Of a stretch of 64,000 nucleotides of DNA, positions 12,146 to 23,516 are shown one piece after another. Source of the DNA: Casuarius casuarius (taxonomy: Eukaryota > Chordata > Aves > Casuariiformes > Casuariidae); NCBI GenBank assembly GCA_003342895.1, contig PTFA01000112.1, positions 1,744,874 through 1,808,873 of the forward strand. Direction: 5' to 3'. The notes under the pieces were generated by a model, which saw nothing but the letters and a program-made list of their open reading frames with translations, made no database searches and had not been told where the DNA came from. A program made the position numbers and the translations under genes. Within the stretch, counting starts at the first letter, position 1. The number at the start of each line of letters is the position of its first letter.

Positions 12146-15100
12146 ATTTGAATTAGGATACAATTTATGGGCTGTCAGAGGGAGGAACTACTTTCTATTT
12201 GACCTCTTAGTCATCATGTCTGTCTTTACTAAGGTTTCCTTTAAAAAAACAAACAAACAAAAAAACCACTTACATAGCAATCTGAGACTTTGAGTAACCA
12301 GTCAGCTAAATTTTCTACAATGCAAAGGTTAGATGCGCTTCTATAGACAACACAGGTTCATAGCCTTAAATCTGCATGGATGCTAAAGTGCAGGACTAGG
12401 AATTCCCCAGTACTATAGAGCCAGAGGATGTGTCTACTTTGATTATCTTCTGTAGCAATCAGCCACCCCTTTGATGTTAGACTGATCTGAGCTTGCTCAT
12501 GGAGTCTCCTTGACATCTTTGGCTGTCATATGATGACTGACAGAGGTTAGATGAGGAGAGCAGACTTTGGTTTAAAAAAAAAAAAATCAAAAATATTTTG
12601 GACAAGACCTAATTTAATGTGAACAGATTTAAGCTTCCTTTCTTCCCATGCATTGTTTTGACTAATTCTACCTTAGTCCATGTGTAATGGCAGTGCCTGG
12701 TTTTGTGTCTAACACCTGCTGTCTCCATTTAAAACTTTATGGATTTATCCTTCTCTGCTGAATGAGGCTTACTGCAACTCAAAATTGGGAGAAAATCCCA
12801 GCCTTACTGATGTCATGTGCTTTAACTATAAGCATTGAACTTCACTATCTACATGTGGAATCTAAGCTTAATATAATCAATGGGAAGGCTTATCTATCTC
12901 TCTGGACACTTAGAAAAGAACCTGTTTCTCTCCTTTATGGGTAGACTAAATTAGATGCCTGAAGTAGGATGTCATGAACCTTCTGAGGATTTGTGAATAA
13001 AGTCTGTATTATAATGCTTCCTTAGGGAGCTGGGCATTTAATTTGATACGCACAGAATTCAGACCAGATCCAAATTAGTCATCCATGTTATCTCAGATGC
13101 CTCTGTGGCACATAAATTATTCCTCAGACTCATCCTTGGAGCCTGAGAGAAACCTTACTGAACTCAGTGGAAAGAATCTTGTTGGATGCTGATGTAGTTT
13201 GAATTGTGCCCTTAATACAATTAAACATAGTAAAACTTAAAGAATTTGCAGCACTTCTTACATTCCTACACAAATAATTGTCCTATGAATTCTTTTGGCT
13301 TGTGGATTGTATTTTTAATTGTGGTTTACTTAATTTTCTATGCTTGAGAGCTGTCTCAGTTCCAATTTACGTAGTTTTATCTGGAGTGCTCCTTGGAAGC
13401 ACGGAAACTTCTGTCATTTCCACTCTAGGCCTTGATGTGCCTCTCCAGTATGCCCGGGTGCCAGGGAAACAGTTTACGCAAAACTTTCTTTGCTGAGGTT
13501 CAAAGGTTAGTTTTTGCAGAGCTGCGAAAGTCTGTATAGCAATTAGTCTGGAATCACCTTCTCTTCCTCACTGTCCAAGGTGGCTGAAATGTGAGTACTG
13601 TATATGACAAACCACCTAAATAGCACTTAGATTAAAATTTTGTCTGCTCTAATAACACTAGAGAGGGTTTTTATGTACATCCAGATCGTTGAGTGCAAAG
13701 TGGTACACTGCAGACTTCAGAGTGACTCAGTTCTGTTAATCTGGTCATTATAGCTTCCATGAGGTTAAAAATACATGTTATGAAATACATGCACATCTGT
13801 TTCATACCTAAAATATATTTTATGCCTTGATTAGTAAAGTGTCTGGAAGGATAGGTTATTAATTTGTGAATATTTCACAACTTCAAGAAGTGAAATATAT
13901 TGTGGTAAAATAACAATTGTTGTGCAAAAAGGGTAAGTATTGCAGGATCAGCAAAATTTCTCTTCCAGTATATTTCACTTTTGGAACAGCACAGTATGAA
14001 CTGCATTTACTGACATCGTTGCTATCAATGTGAAAAAGACGCTGGCTCCACCTAATCTTCATTCTGATGAATGCAGTTTGTTAACTTTATTAGGAAATCT
14101 ATAGTTACTTTTCCTTGTGGGCTTATTTTGTCTTGTGTGTAAGATAGCAATTGTTTCTGTTCGGCCTTCCTATATCTTGTATATGAAAATGTCCTTGTTC
14201 TTAGGAACTGATTTTTGTTAATGATGGTTCCTGATACTATTGTAGATTCTGATTGTACAGGCTCCTCTATGCAGGCGGACCCCACCACTTAAATTCAAAA
14301 GTCTGGATGGAAGATAGAGGTTTTCTGTGCATGTGTTTGAGAAGTCTTGTTAGAAGTCCAGAGAATAAGATTTTTGAGGTGAATTTACTACTTGTCAGAT
14401 GTGGCAGATTGGATTTAATTCTCCAGGATTCCCTCTGTTGAACAGATACAGCAGGGCAAGGTTGGCAATACTCCAGTCCATGTTTAAGACTTCTTACTAA
14501 AAGCTGCCAATACAAGACAAGCTTAGTCTCTGACTCAGGGGTAGGAGTGTGCTCCACATCAACTGGCCCTACCTATGGGGGAGAGGGAGAAGGGGGCTTA
14601 AAAGTTCTCTAGTGTCATTAATCTGTGCCTAGTTACTGCTCATGTTTTTGTGATCCTTAATCTATACTCTAATGCAGTTTTCTGGTGAGAACAAGACTGA
14701 AATCTCCCTAATGCATTTCAGTTTGGTCATCCCAGAGATGCAAGAGGTCAGCCTATTTCAGTTGCTTTTGATCTGCTGAGAATCGAAGCTGGAAAGCTGG
14801 GCATGCATGGGTGACTTAACAAAGATGTACTGTTCCAACTGCTCTGAGTGTTGGGATTTTTCACTTACAGCAATTTGTGGGCTGCAGGAAATCAGTAAGT
14901 AGATTTTGTAGAGATGACCAACTTCAGTCCTTTCCGTATGTGGTGGATTTCACCCCTCTTTGTCTCTTAAAGTATTGGACTTAAAGTGCTTGTAGAAAGT
15001 GGTCCTCTTTCAAAGTAGCTTTACTATACTTGCAGAGAACACTATTTTAGCTTTCTTAAACAGGTTTGAGATAGTAAGTCATACAGGCCTTCTGGGTTAG

Positions 15101-17106
15101 AGACTACACAATGATTTTAATTTTATTGTTTTGCTGAAACCATTGTTTTGGTACTGGATTGTTTAAAAAAACCCACAAACCTTTTGATTATAAAAGGTTA
15201 GAAATATATTTCCTTGTATATTGTCAGTGTCTCAGAGTATCAGCTATTGCATCATTGCATTAAGTCATAGCATTATGATTCTCTGAAAACTCATGCAAAA
15301 TGGAAAACTAACATACTGGTGTTGCTTCTGTAGTTACTTTTTACTTTCAAAGCACTGCATGCATTTTAATATTTTGTATCTCTACATGAAAATCTGTTTT
15401 GGATCCTAACTCAAATGTTGCAGTTTGTGTACATAGAAAAAATTATTTTACACTGCAGAAAATAACGTTACTTTTTCAGTGCAAGTTTCAGTTGTATACA
15501 AGTTACGTAAGTCAGATGTAAATGAGCACTTGCATGTCCTTGTACTCTTTGAAAGGGGCAATCCTCTTGTTTTCTGTCACAATGTTAGCAGTTTATAATG
15601 GGATATGATATGAATAGTTTACAGCAAATGTCAACATTAAAGTCATTAACTATGTAATTTGTGTTTCTTATGCTTCGAAGGTTGAAACTCAATGTAACTG
15701 GCTGTTTTGCAAGCCATGGGTATTTCTTAAATATGCATTCTGAAGTAGTTGTTTTAAAATTTATAAAAGTGGTCATCATTTAAAAACCACTCTAAAATAC
15801 TGGCTTGAGTGCAGAAGCCTGTAATGATGAATTAAAAGATGTACTGCTTTCGGTGTTTGAAGGCAGCTGGCAAAGATGCAGACCAATTTCAGTAACCTTA
15901 TCATTATGTACCAATAATAGCACCATGGCATTATGTCAAAATAAATACCAGAATATCATCAGATAAGTTAGTCCAGCCAGACAAACACAAAGGTGAAAGC
16001 TCTAACAGAAAATATTAATTACAATTATCTTCCATAAGAGTGTGTTTAGAGACCCTAAAGCCATCAGGTGACTATATTGTCTGATGATCAGGTCCTGAAA
16101 TTGCTTGTGGAAGCAAACAAAAACTGTAATAGTTAATGCTATCATACTGCAAGTGATTAAGCCCTTGATGCATTATTTTGATATTGTTTTTCCTATGATG
16201 TTGATTTCAAATCACTATTATAGTGGATGATGAAAGAGGCAACCTGGTAATTAAGTGTATCAGTATAAAGTTACTGCAGTTTTGTATCTTTGAAAACATA
16301 AAGCAGCATTTGTAGGAAGTGGTATCTTCCACTTAAATCAGCTGAAGATACACTTAGGTGTGTGTGTGGAAACAGTGACAAGCTGAGTGTGCAGTCCTTC
16401 CATCAGGCCTGATAAAAGGCATTAACTTTTCCTATAAACCTTGCTTCTGATCTAGTTTTCCTCTTAAAAGTGTTTGCCCATCTGCTCTTCTTTTAAAGAG
16501 GGCAAAAAGCATTAGGTTACATTAGTGTCACTCAGCTGGGTAGCTGTATTGTCAAATCCGTAGTTACAGCAATGGTAGTGGACAAATGAAGAAAGAATGG
16601 TAGAATGGATGACTCCTCTAACTGCTTTATAAATGTTAAGGAAAGGGGGGAAGGGGGGGAAAGCACAACTGTACAACATCTTTACCCCCTCATTGGGCCT
16701 TAACTGTCTGCTCTCCCCCCCCCCCCCGGTGAACTGCCCCTCCACAAAGGGGTCCCAGACCCCCTACAGGGATAAGGCTGGGCTGGGGAGCCCGTCGGCG
16801 TTAGGCGGGGAGCAGCCTCGGGCTCGTCAACCCCAGCCCGGCGCGCTGAGGCCCGGCCAGCTGCGGCCGCGCCCGGCTGCTCTCACCACTGCCCCGGGCC
16901 CCGCTCCCGCTGTCGGGGCTTCCCGCGCGCCCCAGCACAAGCGCAGCGGCCCCGCGACCGGCTCAGGGCCCTTCTGCCGCTGCTGCGGCCCCAGACAAAG
17001 AGCCCGGGGCAGCCCCGACGGCTTCCCCGTCATGGCCGCCCGCCTCCGGGGACGCGCCCTCCCGCCACACGCACCGCCGCCTCCGTCCCGCCCCCGGCCT
17101 CCTCTC

Positions 17107-17236
17107 ATTGGCCAGACACCATGAGGGTACCTGCCACTCGTGCCTGTATTGGCAGGGCGGGCTAACATGCCCGGGCGCAAACCAATAGTTATCGAGAGTT
17201 CAAATTCGCGACAGCTGAGACTGGCAACGCAATTGG
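17107..17236 (+). promoter_or_regulatory. DGCR8: four CCAAT/ATTGG boxes (NF-Y type)
   Basis: ATTGG at 17107-17111, 17148-17152 and 17232-17236 and CCAAT at 17182-17186 fall within 130 bp, spaced 34-50 bp apart, just upstream of the inferred DGCR8 start. Multiple CCAAT boxes at about this spacing are typical of NF-Y-driven housekeeping promoters. Actual binding is inference. Confidence 0.6.
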
Positions 17237-17274
17237 CCTGGCAAGGGGCTAGTCCCGCCCGCGGGGACCGGGCT

Positions 17275-17428
17275 GCTCGGAGCAGGTTTAAAGATGGCGG
17301 CGGAGGCGGCGGCGGCGGCGCGGAGTGGGAGGCGGTTTCCGTGAAGCGGCCGCGGCAGCGCTCCCCCACCCCCATCCCCGCGCCGGGCCCGGGCAGGAGG
17401 AGCGGCGGGGACCCCAGGAATGGCCCAG
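17275..17428 (+). other. DGCR8: DGCR8 exon 1 (non-coding)
   Basis: Likely 5' UTR exon ending at CCCAG|GTGGGT (donor 17429). It starts around the AAGATGGCGG element and is GC-rich. Human DGCR8 also has a non-coding first exon spliced to an exon carrying the ATG. The start is approximate and the donor is the best candidate I can see, not proven. Confidence 0.55.
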
Positions 17429-20400
17429 GTGGGTGCTGGCCCGGCGGGCTGCGGCGCCGCGGAGGGCGTGCACGAGCGGGGCCTGCGCGGCCCAATCGCC
17501 GCCGCGCGGGCAGTAACCCCTGCGTCCCCGCGCGCCCCCTCCCGCCGCCGGCAGCCTTTGCTCGAGCCGCGGGGACAAAGTCGGCGCCGGCCCCCGGCCC
17601 GGGCGGGCGCGGCGGCTCCGCGGCGGGCGGCTGGGGCCCGCCCCTGCCCCGGCGGCGGGGTCTTCCCTCGCTCCCTTTCTTTTCCTGCTGCCTCCCTGGA
17701 GCTGCGTTCGGGTGGTAGGAGGAAAGGAAGCGCCCTATCTTTCTGCCCTCCCCGCGCATCCCCCCTAGTATCAACCCTGGCGCGATTTTATACCGTGTAG
17801 CGTTAGGGTATGGGGCAGGATTTCTCCCCCTTTTCACAAGAGAAGGACCCCCGCACGGGTGAGGACTCCGTCTCTCTTCCCGTGCAAAGTTGTGAAGAAA
17901 AGGCAGCCCTCCTTCCCCGCCACGTGCGTGCCCACCCCTTCTCTCTCTCTCTCTCCTTTTTTTTGTTTTTGATCCTTGTACATTAGGGGTGGTGAAGAGA
18001 AAGTTGTGCGTCTCCCTAACCCTCAAGATTCTTCTTCACGTGCTCTTTTTATTCAGGGTGAAGTACAGCATGTCTTCCTCTAAATTACCCAGCTCAGTCT
18101 CCGGAATGGTTTAGGTTCCTAAACTTTTTTCTTTTTTACTGGAAAAATAAAGGTCTCTCCTCTGCACCTCTTTGTCCTTCGCATGCGTTAATGAAAGAGA
18201 GTTTTCTTTTGCTATGTTTTCAGGCTTTTACTCTAGATTCTCAAAGCTCTGCTTTTCTCTTCCTTAGTGATCCTTTTCTGATGTTTCCAAAGGGAATTTT
18301 TCTTCAACACCTTCCCCGTTTTTTTTTAATGGTGGGTAGGAGAGGAAGAATATTACTCTCACTTGATTATACATCCTTTCTAAATCGAAGTCTGAATCTG
18401 CCAGCTCTATTTCCTGCACCTAGCTTTCAATATAACGGGCATTCCGTTGACACTACGTTTATCTGTAGTGTCTTTTTGCCCGCTGAGAGGGTAGACCTCC
18501 TAAAATAAGCTAAGAGATGGTTAACACTTTCCCTCTTAAGGTAGGGTTGAGAGCTTATTGTGTGAGCCCATTCATTTTGTTTACTCCAGTAGTTAGAGAC
18601 CTTGGAGTTGGTTCTTTAACTTTTTTTTCATGAATATTTCTCTTCTGCCTTCTTCTTATATAACTTAAGGACTCTTTAATTCCATATGAGAAATTAACTT
18701 GCTAGTTCTTTGTGTAGTTTTTTTTTTGATTGCTAGGATTACTTTGCTTTTGGGGGGAGAGGGAGGGCTTATGTCTGTTGCTTTTCTTTAGAAGTAAGAA
18801 GCTAATTGTTAGGTGAATGGAAGTGTGCATTTTGTCCTTTCTAGACTCTGAATTGCAGAGTTCTTTTTTTTTTTCTTTTTTTTTTTTTTTAACTGTGTCC
18901 TGTTTTACACTGTTAATTGAAACCATCTAAGCCCTGCCAGAAAAACTGGTCAAGCTATAAGTGCAGCAATTGCTTTGCTATTTACAGATGTGGCTTTCCC
19001 ACATCACATACTCTGCTACTTCAGAAATGGCATGTAGGTGTGCTGGATGAAGTCTTATGAACTAGAGAAGTTCTTTAGCCTTGTCTGCATTTGCCATTGA
19101 TAAAGTTGTGATTGGGCCCCTGAGTGGCTTTTCCAAAACTGCCTTGATGACTTCCACAAAATGGTCGCTTCCTTCAGAATCTTTCTCTGCTAAAGCTGAT
19201 AATATGGAGAGAAATGAGCTCTTGTATGTAGTAGCAACTTACAGAACACTTTCATTAGGAAATTCTTGTTCTGGTTTTATGGAAGTAAAGAATTCAGTCT
19301 CCCTATTGTTTTGTTTTTTGTTTGTTTTTTTTTATTCTAACACTTCATGCTTAATAAGAGTAAATTTATTCTTAAGACTGTGTCTGAAGAACATACAGTA
19401 GGCATAGAGGATAACAAGAAGGTAGATGATTGTGAGCGAAGATTACTTTGAGAGGGGTTGGAGTTAAGTGGATTTTTAAGCACAATCAGTGCATCATAAC
19501 TTCTACTCTGCAGAGTTGCCCTTTGGAGCCAGAGGATGGGGAAGAGGACTTTATATTTGGATAACAAATAAGGAGGGTTTGCTCAGAGCCACTCTTCCTT
19601 TTGAGGTATGCTGAATGTGAAGTTAGCAGTTTCTGGCAAGGATGCCCGATTCTTTTTGATAGAAATTCTTTCTGAAGACAGAATCTGTAATATGTTTTTC
19701 CTTGTTCCTAATTGCAGCTACAGGTAGTCATGGTTAAAATCTGTTCCTCATAGAACTTGCTTAAAAGACTGCTGAAATGCTGTTCTGTAAAGGGGGTTCC
19801 TCTCTGAGCGTAGGCAGTACTCGTTACAAATTTTAAGATTCTGTTTTTCTGTTTTCGTCAAAAGAGATACCCTTTTGTCTATGTTCTACCTCCCCCCCTC
19901 CCCCCAATCCATCTGTTTAGGCTGGGAGAATAGGCAGTGGTACTTGCTAAACAGAGAAAAAGCTGAGTATTTTTTCTTTCTCCTTTCAATAGATGTGGAT
20001 CTATAGGATAACTAAGCCAAGAGGAAGAGCTTCAGTATGCTGCTTTTGTTGGGAAGCTAGTCAGTTTGCTATGTTACATTTAGATGTCCACTGTGTATCT
20101 ATTTCTTTGACTTTGCTTTTTCTTTGTGACATGAATCCTTTTCAAATGATGTGCTAAAATGTGGAATTTCTGTGTGTTGGTGATATTTGCAGGATACCAG
20201 CTGTGCATTTGTGTTTTCCCAGTTCATCCAGAGTTCCTTCAGTGTTTGTACAACTGGCTGTTGTAGCTGTCTGAAGTGCTGCATATCTTTTTAAGGTTAC
20301 CCCTGGCTTTGCTATGATGCTTTTAGAAAGGTGTCTGAATCCTTTTATGCATAGTTGGCTAGTATGAGAAGCAGGCTTGACAGTCAGCTTTCTGAATCTC

Positions 20401-23234
20401 GATGAAACTGTTAGAGCCTTAGAGTATAAGATCTGTTCTTTCAGGGCAAATTAACTAAAGATTACAATAGGCAGGTGAACTTGTGTTATATTTTTCTATT
20501 ATATAACCTAATATGCTTAGTCTTTTTTGTATGTGGTTGGTCGGTTATCTTCATCTAAGATCTATTTGGTTGTTTTTAACCTAGAGGCCCGTCTAACTCA
20601 TCCTTTTAGGCTTCTATTACTTCTCTCTTTCCTATAGTACCTAATAAATAAGGGAAAATCCTTACTGGCTTTTTTCAGCCTCTGGTATAAAGGGCATATT
20701 GTAGGCATCGGTTGGCAAGAAAGTAGGTGAGAATTGGAACGCTCTCTTACTCTGCTTCTTCCTTTTTGTAGCTTATAAGAAGGTATTGCAGCACGCTATA
20801 ATTTAGAGCTGCCAGACTCTTGTTACCCTACCCTAGGGATATGGTGGGTTTATGGCAAGAAATGAGAAAGCTAGTTTAAACCCAGCTTTGTTTTGCGTTT
20901 GTTCTCGTGACAGTTTGTGTACTGAGTAGTAGACAATCCCTGGCAGTTATTTGGTATGCTATTCATTACTTCAAGCCTGACAGGAAGGGAAAGATGACAA
21001 GATTTTTATAGTTAATAGTGCCTGAATGTAGTAACAAGACGACATCTTTTCTGCAAAGAGCAGAGGTGTAAGATCAGAGGGCTGCCAAATCTTGGCAGGT
21101 GAAGATTAATTTCTTGTGTTCTGGTATTAGTGTTGCTAAAACACTCTTTGGAGTTGGAGCAGGACGTGATCAGGGATGTGGAAACTGCTTTCTTTACCAT
21201 CTCTTACAACTTGTCATAAATCATCTTTCTAATGAGACCAGGTAGCTCCTTGATCTTATGTGAAGTTAGCTGTCTTTCAAATTCTAGAACCCCACCAGCT
21301 TTAGGATTTCCTGGCTGTGTAAATTGTTTCCATTCGTTATTTTCAGCAGTCTTCAAAAGACACTAAGATGGAAGAATGAGATTACTTAGGCATTTAATTT
21401 CCAGTAGTTACTGAATTTATACTGTGATCCTTGACTCTTACTTTTGTTCAGAATTAATGATGAAGAAACTAGTAACTTACCTTTCAGTCTCTTATCTGAA
21501 GATGAGACAAGGAAGGGATGTTAGACGTAAATATATTTCTGGAGGTGTTCTGTGTAACATGACATATTTCAGAACCTGTTGAAAGACTAAGGAGTTGATT
21601 GCTTCTGTGGTGATCGTATTATCACCACCCTTTAGGATGGGACGAATTTAAACACATAGAATTGCTTGTTTTAGTGTCGGATGAGCTGCTTTTCATTCTA
21701 TGTGGTAGTACCTTCTAATGTATTCACAACAAGGAAGATGGGATTATTTTAGAGCTTTTATCAAAATGGAGTCATATTTCTCAGTAGGAATAAGACACGC
21801 AATGCATGTCAAGCTCAGTGTCTTGAATGTGTCTTACAGTTGGGTGTACAGAGAAAAAAAACATAAAAATGAACAATTCTGCTGCCCAGCAAAATTTATA
21901 TGGCCGAATCACTAAAACAGCAATATAAGCTCATTTATATCTTGTTTCCTTCCAGCCTCCAGGTACGTAGGTTCTGTATGTTGCTAATTTTTACTGGTTC
22001 CGTTTGAACTGCTGCTTCCGAACTTCCTGCCTTGCCCCAGTTGGTGTTTGGACAGTGATATTGAAGTTTGTTCTGTCTGAGCTGGCGTAGAGATACATTA
22101 TAGAATTATATTTGGCTTCTCTAAGTCCCCAGTGACACCCCAGACATTCTGCCCTTTTGTCTTCAAATGTTAGAAAGTGGCACTTACAGCTTCTCCTTCT
22201 GGCATGTTTGGGTAGACTTTCTCTGCTACCTGGAAATACTTTGAACAGAGCAGATTCAGCCAGCTGATTTTCTTAGGCAGAGTAAAACTGCATTATTTCC
22301 AGCTAGTAGGAAGATTTAAACTCAGTTTGGGGTGGCACAGAGGGACTTGGAGAAATCAAAATAGCAGGTAAGAAATTATAATTAAATGTCCTCTTCCTTT
22401 CCCCAGGTGCTTACAGTCCTGCACGGATGACAAAATTACAATTTAAGAATATATCATATACATAATTATGGAAAGAGCCCACTTAATGTAAAAAAAACAT
22501 AAAGTTGCTTAGAGCAGTTGAATGTTTGTGACCTAAAACATTACCTTCTAAATGCCTGTCAGAATTAATTGGAGTTTTAACAGTGTGCATCTATACCTGA
22601 ATCCATCAGACATAACAAATATATAGCCTCATAATAGCATGGCTCAAACAAGAGAATATAAGATCAAACATCTAATAATTGGTTATCTAGAAATTTTCTT
22701 ATTGTAAATTTTTAGTAAAATATCAAATTTCCTGTTAAAGCATTTAGTGGGATTTCAAAAATACATGGTAACCTAAACTTTCAAAAAGCCATCTGCCTTA
22801 TAAATCGTAGTTGTTAAAAGCTTGTCAGTTTTTTCAAACTGTGTTAAACTTCAAGCTAGTTATCCTTTCTATTGTGTTGGGTAAGTATGGCTCTAATACT
22901 AAATTATTTTAAATACCTGTGGTTTTTAATCTGGCCCCTACAAAAGTCGTGCTTAATGCCTTGCTTGCTAACCAAGCAGCAGTAGTCAACAGATGATACA
23001 GGCAACTGTGCATTAGCAAATTCTTGTGCTGGTACACGGATCAGGAGATAGCAGTCTAATTTCAGCCTCATTCAAAATGGTATCAAGATACAGTGGTATT
23101 GTCAGTATTGGGGGAAAAAAAAGAGCTACAAATTTCAGGTAGAAATAGAAGTATGGGAAGGAATTACATTCTTTTTTTGGCTGGGATACTTTTTCTGTTT
23201 TTTCCTGTGACAAATACCTTTTTTCTTCTCGTAG
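17429..23234 (+). other. DGCR8: DGCR8 intron 1
   Basis: Roughly 5.8 kb from the putative donor to the acceptor TTTTTTCTTCTCGTAG (23219-23234). E-boxes CACGTG occur at 17921-17926 and 18037-18042 near its start. The rest is AT-rich with T-runs (for example near 18860-18890) and no supported gene. Confidence 0.55.
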
Positions 23235-23516
23235 GTTGAAAGAAGAAAAGGAGAGCTGCTTGTCCAATGAAGATGCAGTCTTAGTCTTCAGCTATTTAAG
23301 CTGAATGCATTGTGATTTCCAATAATTGAGACAGTGATTCTGAAAGCTGTCTACATTAATGAAAAGAACAATGTAGTCAGCTTAACTGAATCATCAGTGT
23401 TGCATATTGAATAGAACATGATAAACCTATCTTGATGGACTTATGCATGTTAGGAATATAGATATATACATTTATTTAAAGCATTTTTTAAAAACAGTAG
23501 TTTTGCAGTTTTAAAT
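23235..23516 (+). promoter_or_regulatory. DGCR8: DGCR8 5' leader in exon 2, with five tiny uORFs
   Basis: Between the exon 2 acceptor and the start ATG at 23517 lie five complete short upstream ORFs: 23267-23284, 23305-23325, 23359-23376, 23418-23435 and 23435-23461. Each codes for only 5-8 residues. The third starts in the loop of the miR-3618-type hairpin, and the last two overlap by one base at TGATG. Together with the hairpin this leader should limit translation and tie mRNA level to Microprocessor activity; the translational effect is inference. Confidence 0.7.
23332..23400 (+). ncRNA. MIR3618: miR-3618-type hairpin in DGCR8 5' UTR (DROSHA target)
   Basis: AAGCTGTCTACATT (23345-23358) pairs with AATGTAGTCAGCTT (23371-23384) with one T-T mismatch around a 12-nt loop. 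The stem continues outward, TGATTC pairing with GAATCA, to give a long imperfect pri-miRNA-like helix. The segment 23348-23369 matches human miR-3618 as I remember it except at the second-last base. In mammals this hairpin in DGCR8 mRNA is cut by DROSHA-DGCR8, which lowers DGCR8 mRNA in a feedback loop. Whether a stable miRNA is made here is unknown. Confidence 0.8.

Larger units (their letters stand above)
5521..16630. other. gene-free stretch between TANGO2 and DGCR8
   Basis: About 11 kb with stop codons in all frames at short spacing. I see no splice-bounded exon with family similarity, no tRNA and no rRNA. It holds the tandem duplication at 6409, a single N at 7604, the C-rich tract at 9036, the inverted repeat at 10951 and the old repeat relics near 11.95-12.14 kb. 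The human TANGO2-DGCR8 spacer is of broadly similar length, so a gene-free interval is expected. Confidence 0.6.
16780..17780 (+). promoter_or_regulatory. DGCR8: CpG-island promoter of DGCR8
   Basis: Base composition shifts sharply to a CG-dense stretch with many intact CpG, GC boxes (CCCGCCC near 17254) and simple GGC repeats. It contains four CCAAT boxes and an AAGATGGCGG motif (17291-17300), a YY1-type element usually found at or just downstream of TATA-less start sites. I therefore place transcription start near 17270-17290. No TATA box is visible. The CpG density explains the long random open frames on both strands here; none resembles a protein. Confidence 0.8.

Noticed and set aside
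17140..17800. Several overlapping plus-strand frames of 60-190 codons at the same island
   Set aside because: Same cause; they overlap each other and cross the likely exon 1 donor.
16827..18026. A 399-codon minus-strand open frame over the DGCR8 CpG island
   Set aside because: The translation is low-complexity Pro/Arg/Gly/Ala, as expected from CG-rich DNA with few stops, and resembles no protein.
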